A stretch of 64,000 nucleotides of DNA from Clostridiales bacterium Firm_07. Its GTDB lineage: Bacteria > Bacillota > Clostridia > Oscillospirales > CAG-272. Both the position numbers and the translations under genes were made by a program. The notes beneath the pieces are model-generated. The model was not told where the DNA came from. It searched no databases and saw only the letters and a program-made list of their open reading frames with translations. Below, piece by piece: positions 1 to 7,901 of this stretch. Location: assembly GCA_001604005.1 (NCBI GenBank), contig LVAM01000010.1, positions 149,244 through 213,243 on the forward strand. The letters run 5' to 3'. The number at the start of each line of letters is the position of its first letter. The first letter of the stretch is position 1.

Positions 1-524
1 ACACCGGTGGTGATGGGCGCGATCTTAACGTAATCCGCCACTTCCGAACTGATCATTTCCATCGTAAGGGACGGGATCAGATCTTGGTATACTTCCAAAA
101 TGCTCAACGCCTCTTTCGGATCGGTGGAACTGACCGTCACGGTAAACGTGGCGGTGTCGGTGATATGCTGTGCCGACACTTTGCCGCGGATAGCTCCGCC
201 CGACATGGTTTTACCCGTTCGGGCCGAATACTCTTCCGCCGTTCTTACGCTGAAAACCGAGCCTTTGATCATATACACATAGTTTTCGGCGAAACGCTCC
301 GCGCCCGATTGATAAGAAGCGCTGATCGCACTGAGCGAAGGAATGTTGTTCGTTACCAAAAACGTCGCGCTGGAAGAATACGTCGGCGTAACGAAAAACT
401 TACTGTAACCGAACGCTCCGCCGGCGCCGACGATCAACGCAAGCAGCAAGAAAATCCAACGTCTCCGCAATACTTTCCAAAAAAGTGAAAGGCTGATCTC
501 TTTCGTGTTTTTGCTCTTTTCCAT
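1..524 (-). CDS. Wzz/YveK-type chain-length determinant protein (C-terminus cut by window edge)
   Basis: Only the first 174 codons are in the window. The protein opens with a short cytoplasmic stretch (MEKSKNTKEISLSLFWKVLR), a transmembrane helix at about residues 21-41, and then an extracytoplasmic region typical of the Wzz family N-terminus. Wzz proteins set polysaccharide chain length and, in Firmicutes, activate a tyrosine kinase. The ATG at 524 is preferred over the one at 530 because GGAG lies 7 nt upstream of it, whereas the 530 ATG would be only about 2 nt from the RBS. The gene follows the CapD-type gene directly (its stop overlaps the start region), so the two are probably co-translated. 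The C-terminal part, and whether a kinase follows, cannot be seen. Confidence 0.82.
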   Translation of the reverse strand, partial: MEKSKNTKEISLSLFWKVLRRRWIFLLLALIVGAGGAFGYSKFFVTPTYSSSATFLVTNNIPSLSAISASYQSGAERFAENYVYMIKGSVFSVRTAEEYSARTGKTMSGGAIRGKVSAQHITDTATFTVTVSSTDPKEALSILEVYQDLIPSLTMEMISSEVADYVKIAPITTG

Positions 525-526
525 TC

Positions 527-2422
527 TCATTCTCCTTTTATCGTCGCGGTGCTCGCCGCTGTATATGTATAAGTCGGTACCAGTTGTTTGATCAACGGAC
601 GAATGTCGTTTTCTTCAAACATCGCCGTTTCCAGTTCCGAAAGGACGCGATGCAGTTCTCCGCTGTCAAAATTCAGCGGCTTGCCGATGTGGATCAGCGT
701 ATGCTTTGTGGCTTGCAAACCCTCTTCGCTCATCAGCATCTCTTCATATAGTTTTTCGCCCGGTCGAAGCCCCGTAAAAACGATGTCAATGTCCTCATAG
801 GGCTTGTATCCGGAAAGGCGAATGAGATTTTCCGCCAAGGTCACGATCTTCATCGGTTGCCCCATATCCAGCACGAATATCTCGCCGCCCTTGGCATAAA
901 CGCCCGCTTGCAGGACGAGAGAAACGGCTTCGGGGATCGTCATAAAATAGCGCACGATATCCTTGTGCGTCACCGTGACGGGACCGCCCGCGGCGATCTG
1001 TTTCTTAAACAGCGGGATCACCGAGCCGTTGCTGCCCAGCACGTTGCCGAACCGCACCAGCGCGAAACCGGTTCGCGTGGCGTGTCTGGCACGCTCCTGC
1101 ACGATCATCTCGCAAATGCGCTTGGAAGCCCCCATCACATTGGTCGGGTTGACGGCTTTATCCGTGGAGATCAACACGAATCGCTTGGCGCCGAATTCTT
1201 CCGCCGCCCCCGATACGTTGTACGTGCCGAAAATATTGTTCTTGACCGCTTCGCGCGGGCTTGTCTCCATCAGCGGCACGTGTTTGTGCGCCGCCGCGTG
1301 ATAGACGATCGTGGGGTGTTCCGCGGCGAAAACTTCTCGCACGCGCACTTTGTCGCGCACACTGCCGATCAGCACCAGGAGATCCAGCGCGGGATAATTT
1401 CGCCGCAGTTCCTGTTCGATCTCATAGGCGTTGTTTTCGTAAATATCGAAAATGATGAGGCGTTTCGGGTTCGTTGCGGCGATCTGCCGGCAAAGTTCAC
1501 TGCCGATCGAGCCTCCGCCGCCGGTCACCAATACGACTTCACCCGCCGTCGATTGCCGGATCTCTTCGTTGTTGACGATAATGGGATCGCGCCCGAGCAG
1601 GTCGTCGATACTGACGTCGCGCAGAGCGCTGAGTTTCACGTCGCCGTCAAGCACCTGATATACGCCCGGGATCACCCGCACGGGAAGCCCCGTTGCAATG
1701 CAAATCGAGCAAATATCGCGCACAATCGAAGCGGATACGGAAGGCATCGTCACAAAAATGCAGTTTACGTTGTATTCTTCGGCTTTTTTCGCAATATCGT
1801 CGCGCTGTCCGACCACCGGGACGCCGCCGACGCGCATATGCTGTTTGGCGGGGTCGTCGTCGATCACGCAGACCGGGAAATAGCGGATCTGTTTTGAGGT
1901 CTGCATCTCGCGGATGATCAGCGCGCCGGCTTCTCCGCCGCCGACGACCATCACGCGCAGATACGAAGCGGAAGATTTGGCGGATCTTGTCTGCAAGCGA
2001 AACAAAGCGGCGTTGCGGAAACGCAGGAAGAAACGCACAAAGATCACCGCGATCGACCAGTTGAGCATCAATACCATCGCGTCGTCCAAATGGATCGTGG
2101 GCGACAGATAGGCATAAGCGGCGTTGGCAACGCCGAGCGCCATCATCGACAGCGCAACGCGCACCGCTTCCGAAAAGCCCGCCGTGCGCATCGGCATGCG
2201 GTAAAGCCCTCCCACGGCAAAGATCGGCGCGGCAAGGCATATATTGATGCACCACCACAAAAGGAACAATTTGGAAGGTAGCCACGCGGCACCGCCCTCC
2301 CAGGGCTGTCGCACGATCCACAGCGCGAGGAACGCCGCCACTCCGAACGCGAAAAGATCCGCCGTAGCCAAAAACAGCGTTCGTTTCAGAAAATAATGCA
2401 GGCGCTCATTTTTTTCACTCAT
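527..2422 (-). CDS. Membrane-bound nucleoside-diphosphate-sugar 4,6-dehydratase (CapD/PglF/WbpM type)
   Basis: 631 residues, the usual size of the long membrane form. Four hydrophobic helices lie in residues 12-135, followed by a first nucleotide-binding fold with VVGGGEAGAL (about 159-168) and the catalytic Rossmann domain starting at VTGGGGSIGSEL (about 299-310). The SDR active site shows STDKAVNP (419-426) and NVMGASKR (428-435). The usual YxxxK is MxxxK, as is normal in this long dehydratase group. By family, it converts UDP-GlcNAc or a related sugar to the 4-keto-6-deoxy form for capsule, O-glycan or diacetamido-sugar synthesis at the inner face of the membrane. The exact substrate is not readable. 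It sits between the ECF gene and wzz; RBS GAGG at 7 nt. Confidence 0.9.
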   Translation of the reverse strand: MSEKNERLHYFLKRTLFLATADLFAFGVAAFLALWIVRQPWEGGAAWLPSKLFLLWWCINICLAAPIFAVGGLYRMPMRTAGFSEAVRVALSMMALGVANAAYAYLSPTIHLDDAMVLMLNWSIAVIFVRFFLRFRNAALFRLQTRSAKSSASYLRVMVVGGGEAGALIIREMQTSKQIRYFPVCVIDDDPAKQHMRVGGVPVVGQRDDIAKKAEEYNVNCIFVTMPSVSASIVRDICSICIATGLPVRVIPGVYQVLDGDVKLSALRDVSIDDLLGRDPIIVNNEEIRQSTAGEVVLVTGGGGSIGSELCRQIAATNPKRLIIFDIYENNAYEIEQELRRNYPALDLLVLIGSVRDKVRVREVFAAEHPTIVYHAAAHKHVPLMETSPREAVKNNIFGTYNVSGAAEEFGAKRFVLISTDKAVNPTNVMGASKRICEMIVQERARHATRTGFALVRFGNVLGSNGSVIPLFKKQIAAGGPVTVTHKDIVRYFMTIPEAVSLVLQAGVYAKGGEIFVLDMGQPMKIVTLAENLIRLSGYKPYEDIDIVFTGLRPGEKLYEEMLMSEEGLQATKHTLIHIGKPLNFDSGELHRVLSELETAMFEENDIRPLIKQLVPTYTYTAASTATIKGE

Positions 2423-2454
2423 ATCAAAACCTCGTTTATATCAACGTTGCAAAG

Positions 2455-3075
2455 TCACAGCGAAGAAGGCGTGGTCGGGCGGCGGGAGCGCACGATGCGG
2501 TCGATCACCGGGCAAAGGATCGCGTTGATGCCGAATTCCAAGAAGAAATTAAAGCCGATAAAAGCAGTCAGCACAAACAGCACCACGTTGGCGTCCGCTT
2601 CAAGTTGGCAGGATTCCGCAATCGCGCGGCGGAAAAAGAGGATCATCATCAAGAAGAACACGCCGGTATTGACCACAGGCGCCGCCAGAGAGGCGAGACA
2701 CACGCCGAGAAAACGTTTTGTCCGTAAAAAAACACGGTAAAGCCACCCCGAAACAAAACCCGCCAACGCGGTCTTGCCGAAACACGTCAAAATGTAAAGG
2801 ACCGGCGAACTGTGAAAAAGAAACAACAGCACCGGATTGAAAAAACTGCTGATAAAGTTGACCGCGCCCAGCACCGTGCCGAGTATCGCGCCGACAAGCG
2901 GCCCCAAAAGGATCGCGCCGACCACCACCGGCACCAAAGAGAGCGTGATCTGGATCACGCCGAAAGAGAGCACGTTGGAAAGGAGCTGCATCGCAACGGT
3001 CAGCGCCGCCAACATCGCCGTCAAAACCAGGCGCAGCGTAGAATTTGTATGATCACGAAAAACTTGCCCAGACAT
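2455..3075 (-). CDS. ECF transporter S component family protein
   Basis: About 206 residues with five or six hydrophobic helices. The pattern fits energy-coupling-factor S components (PF12822-like): an N-terminal helix that starts with small residues (LTAMLAALTVAMQ), then glycine-rich LVPVVVGAILLGPLVGAILG. S components capture a vitamin or similar small molecule and share the EcfA/A'/T module, which is not encoded here. The substrate cannot be assigned from sequence. ATG 3075 is preferred over ATG 3078 because GGAGG then has 6 nt spacing. A consensus sigma-A promoter lies directly upstream, and capD follows after 32 bp, so the vitamin carrier and the surface-polysaccharide genes may share a transcript. 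Confidence 0.78.
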   Translation of the reverse strand: MSGQVFRDHTNSTLRLVLTAMLAALTVAMQLLSNVLSFGVIQITLSLVPVVVGAILLGPLVGAILGTVLGAVNFISSFFNPVLLFLFHSSPVLYILTCFGKTALAGFVSGWLYRVFLRTKRFLGVCLASLAAPVVNTGVFFLMMILFFRRAIAESCQLEADANVVLFVLTAFIGFNFFLEFGINAILCPVIDRIVRSRRPTTPSSL

Positions 3076-3110
3076 CATAAACCTCCGAGTAATAGAGCAT
3101 TTGCTTTTAT

Positions 3111-3139
3111 ATTATACCTATATATCGTCTTTTTGTCAA
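3111..3139 (-). promoter_or_regulatory. Sigma-A promoter of the ECF/capD/wzz unit
   Basis: On the minus strand TTGACA (3139-3134), a 17-bp spacer and TATAAT (3116-3111): both hexamers match consensus. It lies 36 bp upstream of the ECF start codon and just downstream of the glucokinase terminator. Confidence 0.88.
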
Positions 3140-3163
3140 GACGCAAAAAGAGACAAAATTTGC

Positions 3164-3202
3164 AAAAAAAGGCACGGCACGGGAAAGTTCCCGCGCCGTG
3201 GC
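3164..3202 (-). terminator. Intrinsic terminator after the ROK kinase gene
   Basis: Stem of about 15 bp between 3171-3185 and 3188-3202 (one or two mismatches), followed on the minus strand by seven T (3170-3164). It starts 9 bp after the kinase stop codon. Confidence 0.85.
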
Positions 3203-3210
3203 AAAAATTT

Positions 3211-4179
3211 TCAGGAAACCGAGCCGAGATACGCCGCGCCGATGATGCCGGCGTCATTGCGCAGTTTGGCGATCACGATCTTCGGCGGCTCCACGAACCC
3301 ATCGCCGTGGCTCTCTTTTCTCACAAGAGGTACAAGCGGCAAAAGCAAATTGTCCCCTTCGTTGGAAATACCGCCGCCGATGGAGAAGACTTCGGGCTGA
3401 AAAATGTTGATCAAGTTTCCGATGCCTGCCGCAAGATAGGAAAGATAGCGGTCCACCACTTCCTTTGCCGCCGCGTCGCCCGCGCGCATCGCTTCAAACG
3501 CCGTCCTGCCGTTCACTTCCCCACTTTTACCGAGAAATTCGCCAAGGCGCGTATCGCGCCCCTTCGCGGCGCATTCCGCCATTTTTTCTTTCGTCATACG
3601 GATAAGTCCGCTCGCCGAGCCGTATTGTTCAAAGCAACCGCGTCTGCCGCAAGTGCAGGGCACGCCGTCTTTTTCGATCACCATATGTCCGAGTTCTCCC
3701 GCCGCGCCGTTAAAGCCCGTATAGACTTTTCCGTTCAACACGATACCGCCGCCCACGCCGGTGCCGAGCGTGATCATCACCGAGTTGCGCGTGCCTTTTG
3801 CCGCGCCGACAACCGCCTCTCCCATCGCGGCGGCGTTGGCGTCGTTTTCCGTGTATACGCGGGTAACGCCGGTCATTTGCCGCAACAGATCGCAGAGCGG
3901 AAATCTGCGAAAGCTCAAATTGTTGGCATATTCCACCGTTCCCTTTTCCGCGTTCACGATACCGGGGCTGGCGATACCGATGGCGTCAAGCGCACGAATA
4001 TCCACGCCCGTGTCTTTGCAAATGTCGCGGCAAAGATCGGCGATCGCGGCCGTGATCTCCTCGGAAGTACGCGTCGCCGCATCCGTCGGCACGCTTTTTT
4101 TATATACGATGGCATAGTTGTCATCTACCAAACCGGCGGCGATATTCGTGCCGCCGAGATCCACACCGATACGATACAT
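3211..4179 (-). CDS. glcK: ROK-family glucokinase
   Basis: 322 residues. The ATP/phosphate motif DLGGTN is at 7-12, the substrate-binding END with the catalytic Asp is at 111-113, GELGH is at 161-165, and the zinc motif CTCGRRGCFE is at 175-184. ROK glucokinases phosphorylate glucose to glucose-6-phosphate in the cytosol; other ROK sugar kinases share these motifs, so glucose specificity is likely rather than certain. The start at ATG 4179 is chosen for the AAAGGA sequence 8 nt upstream and because homologs begin MYxIGVDLGG. It is a single-gene unit with its own promoter (4217-4245) and terminator. Confidence 0.9.
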   Translation of the reverse strand: MYRIGVDLGGTNIAAGLVDDNYAIVYKKSVPTDAATRTSEEITAAIADLCRDICKDTGVDIRALDAIGIASPGIVNAEKGTVEYANNLSFRRFPLCDLLRQMTGVTRVYTENDANAAAMGEAVVGAAKGTRNSVMITLGTGVGGGIVLNGKVYTGFNGAAGELGHMVIEKDGVPCTCGRRGCFEQYGSASGLIRMTKEKMAECAAKGRDTRLGEFLGKSGEVNGRTAFEAMRAGDAAAKEVVDRYLSYLAAGIGNLINIFQPEVFSIGGGISNEGDNLLLPLVPLVRKESHGDGFVEPPKIVIAKLRNDAGIIGAAYLGSVS

Positions 4180-4216
4180 TTTTCTTTCCTTTCTCGCGAA
4201 ACAAGATCCCGCTTTC

Positions 4217-4245
4217 ATTATAAACTTTATTTTTTCAAAAGTCAA
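4217..4245 (-). promoter_or_regulatory. Sigma-A promoter of the glucokinase gene
   Basis: Minus strand TTGACT (4245-4240), 17-bp spacer, TATAAT (4222-4217). It is 38 bp upstream of the ATG. Confidence 0.8.
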
Positions 4246-4364
4246 TAATTTCCGCAACAAACAAAACCGCACCATGCGTCAAGTTTTCCGAAATATTGCC
4301 CGAATCCCCACATATCCCCCGAAACGGCATGCGTTTCGGAAGATCAGACCGCAATTTTTATGCG

Positions 4365-5498
4365 TCAACGGTTTTCGCAGTTTCGGATCCAGCGGTCCAG
4401 AAAAGACATTTGCTCTTTCGTGTGAAACCAATGCTCGCCGTTCTCCATCGTCGCCACACGCGCGTGAGAGCGAGCCGCAAAAGCCGCGATCGTTTCGGGG
4501 GAAGTGAGGTTGTCTCTCCCACCGCAGAGGATCTCCGTCGGCGCGTTCCACACAAGCGGATGCTCCCTTACGTAACACAGATACGCATAAGACAAATCTT
4601 CGCCAAAGTCTGTACGTATGACGCCTTTTTCCCGCAATTCGTTTTCCGTCACGCACATTTGCGCCATCATTCCAAGGATCAGTTTTTCCATATCGACGAT
4701 CGGAGAAATGAAATACGCTTTTTGTATCGTCTCCCCGACATTTGCGTGCATAGCGAAATATGCGCCGATGCTGTTTGCGATCAATATGATCCCCCGATAC
4801 TGTCCGCGCAACCCGTGAAAAAACGTCGAAAACTCCTCTTTCGCTTCTCCGGGGGTTGTGGCGTGATAGTCAAACCCGATCACATCGTCTCTCGGAAAAA
4901 GGGGCTTATAATGTTCGGCTTCCTTTGCGTTGCCGCCTTTGCCGTGGACATAGAGGACCGCGCGTTTGTTCGCTTTCGTCCACTCCTCTCTCGTCAGCAG
5001 TCGGACGTATCCTCTCCGCGTTTCTCCCATTTGGGGAACAGGCACGTTTTCCGTTACCCATTGATGCTTGAAACCGAGTTTTTCCTGCACGCGCCGTGAG
5101 CGTTCGTTTCCTTCGTAATAACCGCACCACACGCGGGCAAGGCACAAATCTTCAAAAGCGTGACGAAGCAATTCACGCGCCGCCTCCGGCACGATGCCGC
5201 GCCCCTGATACGGAACGCCGAGCCAATACCCCAGTTCCGCCTCGTCCTCTTTTTCGGCAAGATCGTTGCGGTGAAATCCGATACAGCCGATCGGCAATCC
5301 CGTTTCTTTCCAAACGATCGCATAGGTCTCCCACGCGGACAAAACTTCCCGTATCACTCGGCGGCTCTCCTCCACGCTCGTATGCGCCGGCCAACCGGCA
5401 ACGGAACCGACGCGGGGATCGCTTGCGTATTTGTAACATTCCGCGGCGTCGCCCTCTTTCCACGGACGAAGGAGCAATCTTTCCGTTTGCAATATCAT
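4365..5498 (-). CDS. GNAT acetyltransferase - alpha/beta hydrolase fusion protein
   Basis: 377 residues with two domains. Residues 1-172 look like a RimJ/RimL-type GNAT N-acetyltransferase (LQTERLLLRPW start, then GYWLGVPYQGRGIVPEA at 90-106 as the acetyl-CoA loop, and NERSRRVQEKLGF). Residues 178-377 form an alpha/beta hydrolase: HGKGGN near 185, nucleophile elbow ANSIG with Ser243, Asp329 in GGRDN, and His356 or His359 in GEHWFH. ATG 5498 is chosen because it matches the usual GNAT start and has GAGGT 5 nt upstream. It follows the TfoX-like gene by 19 bp. The substrates are unknown. Each domain alone is common; the fusion is not one I recognise as standard. Confidence 0.82.
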   Translation of the reverse strand: MILQTERLLLRPWKEGDAAECYKYASDPRVGSVAGWPAHTSVEESRRVIREVLSAWETYAIVWKETGLPIGCIGFHRNDLAEKEDEAELGYWLGVPYQGRGIVPEAARELLRHAFEDLCLARVWCGYYEGNERSRRVQEKLGFKHQWVTENVPVPQMGETRRGYVRLLTREEWTKANKRAVLYVHGKGGNAKEAEHYKPLFPRDDVIGFDYHATTPGEAKEEFSTFFHGLRGQYRGIILIANSIGAYFAMHANVGETIQKAYFISPIVDMEKLILGMMAQMCVTENELREKGVIRTDFGEDLSYAYLCYVREHPLVWNAPTEILCGGRDNLTSPETIAAFAARSHARVATMENGEHWFHTKEQMSFLDRWIRNCENR

Positions 5499-5517
5499 TT
5501 CCGACCTCGTGGGGGTT

Positions 5518-5829
5518 TTATTTTTTCTTCGCGGGCGGGAGTTCCGCATAGATCGCCTCGACCAGTTCCCGCAAAAATTCCCGATCTTCCACGTTATCAA
5601 CAAGCAGCATCTCCCGCCCGCCCTCGTACGGGATCTCCCGCGGGGCGTCCGGCATCATTGCCGCGGCGGTCGCGGTGGGTTTGACCAAAAAGCGGTCGTC
5701 GTAAATGCCGCCGAAGACCTTGTCCAGATAATATAAGACGTATTCGCCCATCATCGCCCGATGCGAAACGCCGCGAAGGAGTGACAACTGATCCAATATA
5801 AATTGCAGATACTCTTTGCTTGAAGCCAT
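5518..5829 (-). CDS. TfoX N-terminal domain protein
   Basis: 103 residues. It has the TfoX_N pattern (MGEYVLYYLDKVFGGIYDD, then FLVKPT). In proteobacteria TfoX controls competence, but the stand-alone N-terminal domain in Firmicutes has no established role. The lysine-rich C-terminus (PPAKKK) is normal for small members. It lies 16 bp after rlmD and 19 bp before the GNAT-hydrolase gene, so it is probably part of the nif3-rlmD transcript. Confidence 0.82.
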   Translation of the reverse strand: MASSKEYLQFILDQLSLLRGVSHRAMMGEYVLYYLDKVFGGIYDDRFLVKPTATAAAMMPDAPREIPYEGGREMLLVDNVEDREFLRELVEAIYAELPPAKKK

Positions 5830-5845
5830 CTTTTCCCCTTTATGT

Positions 5846-7243
5846 TCACCTTTGTGCCTTTTTTATATGTTCATCGGTTAACAAAATCACCGTCTCCACG
5901 TGCCCCGTGCGCGGGAAAAAATCGACCGGCGTTGCCGCGCCGAGCGCGTACCCCGCCGCGTGCAGATACGCGGCGTCGCGCGCCAGGGTGTCGGGCGCGC
6001 AGGAAATATAGACGATCTTCGGCACGCGGCGCGCGATGAGAAAATCAAGCAGCGCGGCGTCGCAGCCGCGGCGCGGCGGATCCAAAAGCACGACGTCGGG
6101 CGAGATCGCGCCGCGCGTCGCTTCCGCCGCGGCGAGCAAGTGCTCGGTGCCCGCCGCATCGCCGCAATAAAACGAGGCGTTTTTCATACCGTTTCGCTCC
6201 GCGTTGCGACGCGCGCATTCCACCGCGTCCGGCACGATCTCCACGCCGATCACTTCCCCGGCGGCGTGCGCCATCGAGAGTCCGATGGTCCCCGCGCCGC
6301 AATAGAGATCCAGCACCGTTTCTCGCCCCGAAAGTTCCGCGCGCTCGGCGGCAAGACGGTAAAGGAGTTCCGCCGCGTCGTGATTGACCTGATAAAACGA
6401 AGCCGGCGCGATCTCGAAAGAAAGCCCGCAAAGCGTGTCGGTCAGATACGGCTTTCCGTATACCGTTCTGTATGTATCCCCCAAAACAAGATTCGTTTTT
6501 CGCTCATTTTGATTGATCATCACACTGCAAACGGCGGGAAACCTTTCCCGCAACATTCCGACATATTCTTCTTCATCGGGCAGCGTTTTCCCGTTGATGA
6601 CGGGGCAAACCATAATGTTCTCGCTCCGCGCGCTCTGCCGCAGATACAAATGGCGCAAAAGCCCTTTTCCGCTCTCTTCGTCATAGGCGCGCACGCCGCG
6701 CGCAGTGAAAAAATCGCACGTTGCAGTCAAGATCTCCCCGAAAACGGGCGGGAGCAACGCGCACGCGGCGGCAGGCACCACGCGGTGGGTCTTCGGCGCG
6801 TAAAAACCGCCGTAAAGCCGCCCTTTCATCTCCGATATGGGATATTCCGCCTTGTTGCGATAGGCGCGCTCGCGCCCCGCCGTCCGTACTTCTTCCACCG
6901 TCACGTCGGGCAAGCCCGCCGCGCGGAAAGCGTGGCGCACGGTCTCGCGTTTGAGTTCCAGTTCGCGCGCGTAAGCGAGCGTGCGATAGACGCACCCGCC
7001 GCAAGAAGCGGGCGCGGCGCAAAAGCCGTCCACGCGGTCGGGCGAGGGCGACAAAATATCCGTAAGACGCGCCACGTAGTAACGTTTATTCACTTTGATG
7101 ATCTCGGCGTTGACGCTGTCGCCCGGCACAGTGCCCGCGATAAAAACGATCTTCCCGTCGGGCGCTTTTCCCACACCGTAACCGAGTGAATTGAGGTCAA
7201 TGACCGAAAGCGTCAGCGCATCGCCTTTATACAGTTCACACAT
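5846..7243 (-). CDS. rlmD: 23S rRNA (uracil-5-)-methyltransferase, RumA/RlmD family
   Basis: 465 residues. An N-terminal TRAM domain (about 1-62) is followed by the 4Fe-4S ligands Cys75, Cys81, Cys84 and Cys161. The SAM-binding motif is DLYCGAGTIGLSMA, then DPPRRGCD and the catalytic Cys in YISCAPDTLARD. The family methylates U1939 (RlmD) or related uracils of 23S rRNA using SAM; Firmicutes carry several paralogs (RlmCD type), so the exact position is uncertain. ATG 7243 overlaps the stop of the upstream metallophosphoesterase gene by 8 bp, indicating translational coupling. The segment is very GC-rich. Confidence 0.9.
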   Translation of the reverse strand: MCELYKGDALTLSVIDLNSLGYGVGKAPDGKIVFIAGTVPGDSVNAEIIKVNKRYYVARLTDILSPSPDRVDGFCAAPASCGGCVYRTLAYARELELKRETVRHAFRAAGLPDVTVEEVRTAGRERAYRNKAEYPISEMKGRLYGGFYAPKTHRVVPAAACALLPPVFGEILTATCDFFTARGVRAYDEESGKGLLRHLYLRQSARSENIMVCPVINGKTLPDEEEYVGMLRERFPAVCSVMINQNERKTNLVLGDTYRTVYGKPYLTDTLCGLSFEIAPASFYQVNHDAAELLYRLAAERAELSGRETVLDLYCGAGTIGLSMAHAAGEVIGVEIVPDAVECARRNAERNGMKNASFYCGDAAGTEHLLAAAEATRGAISPDVVLLDPPRRGCDAALLDFLIARRVPKIVYISCAPDTLARDAAYLHAAGYALGAATPVDFFPRTGHVETVILLTDEHIKKAQR

Positions 7244-7901
7244 AAAACTCCCGCAGATCGTCAAGGCAAAGGGCGGCAAGCCGCGCGCCGTCCTCAAAAG
7301 CGGGCAAGCGGATCACGCCGCCCTCGTACTCCACTTTGCCGCTCTTCGTCGGCAGATGCCCCACGACCACTTTTTTATCGTCAAAAAAGCGTGCGCCGCA
7401 CGCGGCGGGCACAAAAAACGCTTCCGGCGGGTATGCGTCAAGCGCTTTTTCGGACGAAAAGCCGTCAATGCCGGCGTGCACCAGCACGAAATCCCCGCTT
7501 TGCGTCGAAGCTTCCTCGTAAAGCGTAAATTCGGAAAGATAATCGAGAATGCCCTCGCGCTCTTCCGCGTCGGCGGAGCGAAAAGCGTCGAGTGTCGCCG
7601 CGCCCCCGTTTTTGACGAAATCCGTCATCTCCGCGATAAACGCGGCGTCGGGCGCGCTCTTTTCGCGCTCCATTTCGTCAAACGCCGAGAGCAGCCGCAG
7701 AGCGCGCAGATCGCGCTCGCCCGCCACGGGATAGACGTTCGCGCGCATGCTCATATCGATAAGGAGCGGGAGCGCGTTCTCGCCCTCTCCCACAGTATCC
7801 CCCAATACATACAGCGTATCGCGCTCGCAAAAGCCGATGGCGGCAAGCAGTTTTTGAAATCCCGCAAGGTTGCCGCGCAGATCCGAAACGACGTAATTCA
7901 T
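7236..7901 (-). CDS. Metallophosphoesterase-fold protein with degenerate active site
   Basis: 221 residues with the order of motifs of the PPP-like calcineurin phosphoesterases, but several ligands are changed. Motif I DxHG is DLRGN (Arg9 instead of His). Motif II GDxxDRG is GDTVGEG (34-40; the second Asp and the Arg are lost). Motif III GNHE/D is GERD (61-64; Asn and His lost). The C-terminal metal ligands His142 (VHAG) and His182 (GHLPT) remain. Classical hydrolysis would not be expected; a binding or regulatory role is inference. The gene overlaps nif3 by 4 bp (ATGA) and rlmD by 8 bp, so it belongs firmly to this operon. Confidence 0.8.
   Translation of the reverse strand: MNYVVSDLRGNLAGFQKLLAAIGFCERDTLYVLGDTVGEGENALPLLIDMSMRANVYPVAGERDLRALRLLSAFDEMEREKSAPDAAFIAEMTDFVKNGGAATLDAFRSADAEEREGILDYLSEFTLYEEASTQSGDFVLVHAGIDGFSSEKALDAYPPEAFFVPAACGARFFDDKKVVVGHLPTKSGKVEYEGGVIRLPAFEDGARLAALCLDDLREFYV

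Noticed and set aside
2812..4248. Plus-strand open frame of 478 codons
   Set aside because: It runs antisense through the ECF gene, a consensus promoter, a terminator and the glucokinase gene; its product is Lys/Arg/His-rich without a recognisable domain.
4319..4339. Hairpin CCGAAACG/CGTTTCGG downstream of the GNAT-hydrolase gene as a terminator
   Set aside because: No T-run on the minus strand, and the stem is short; it might be a weak element but is not supported.
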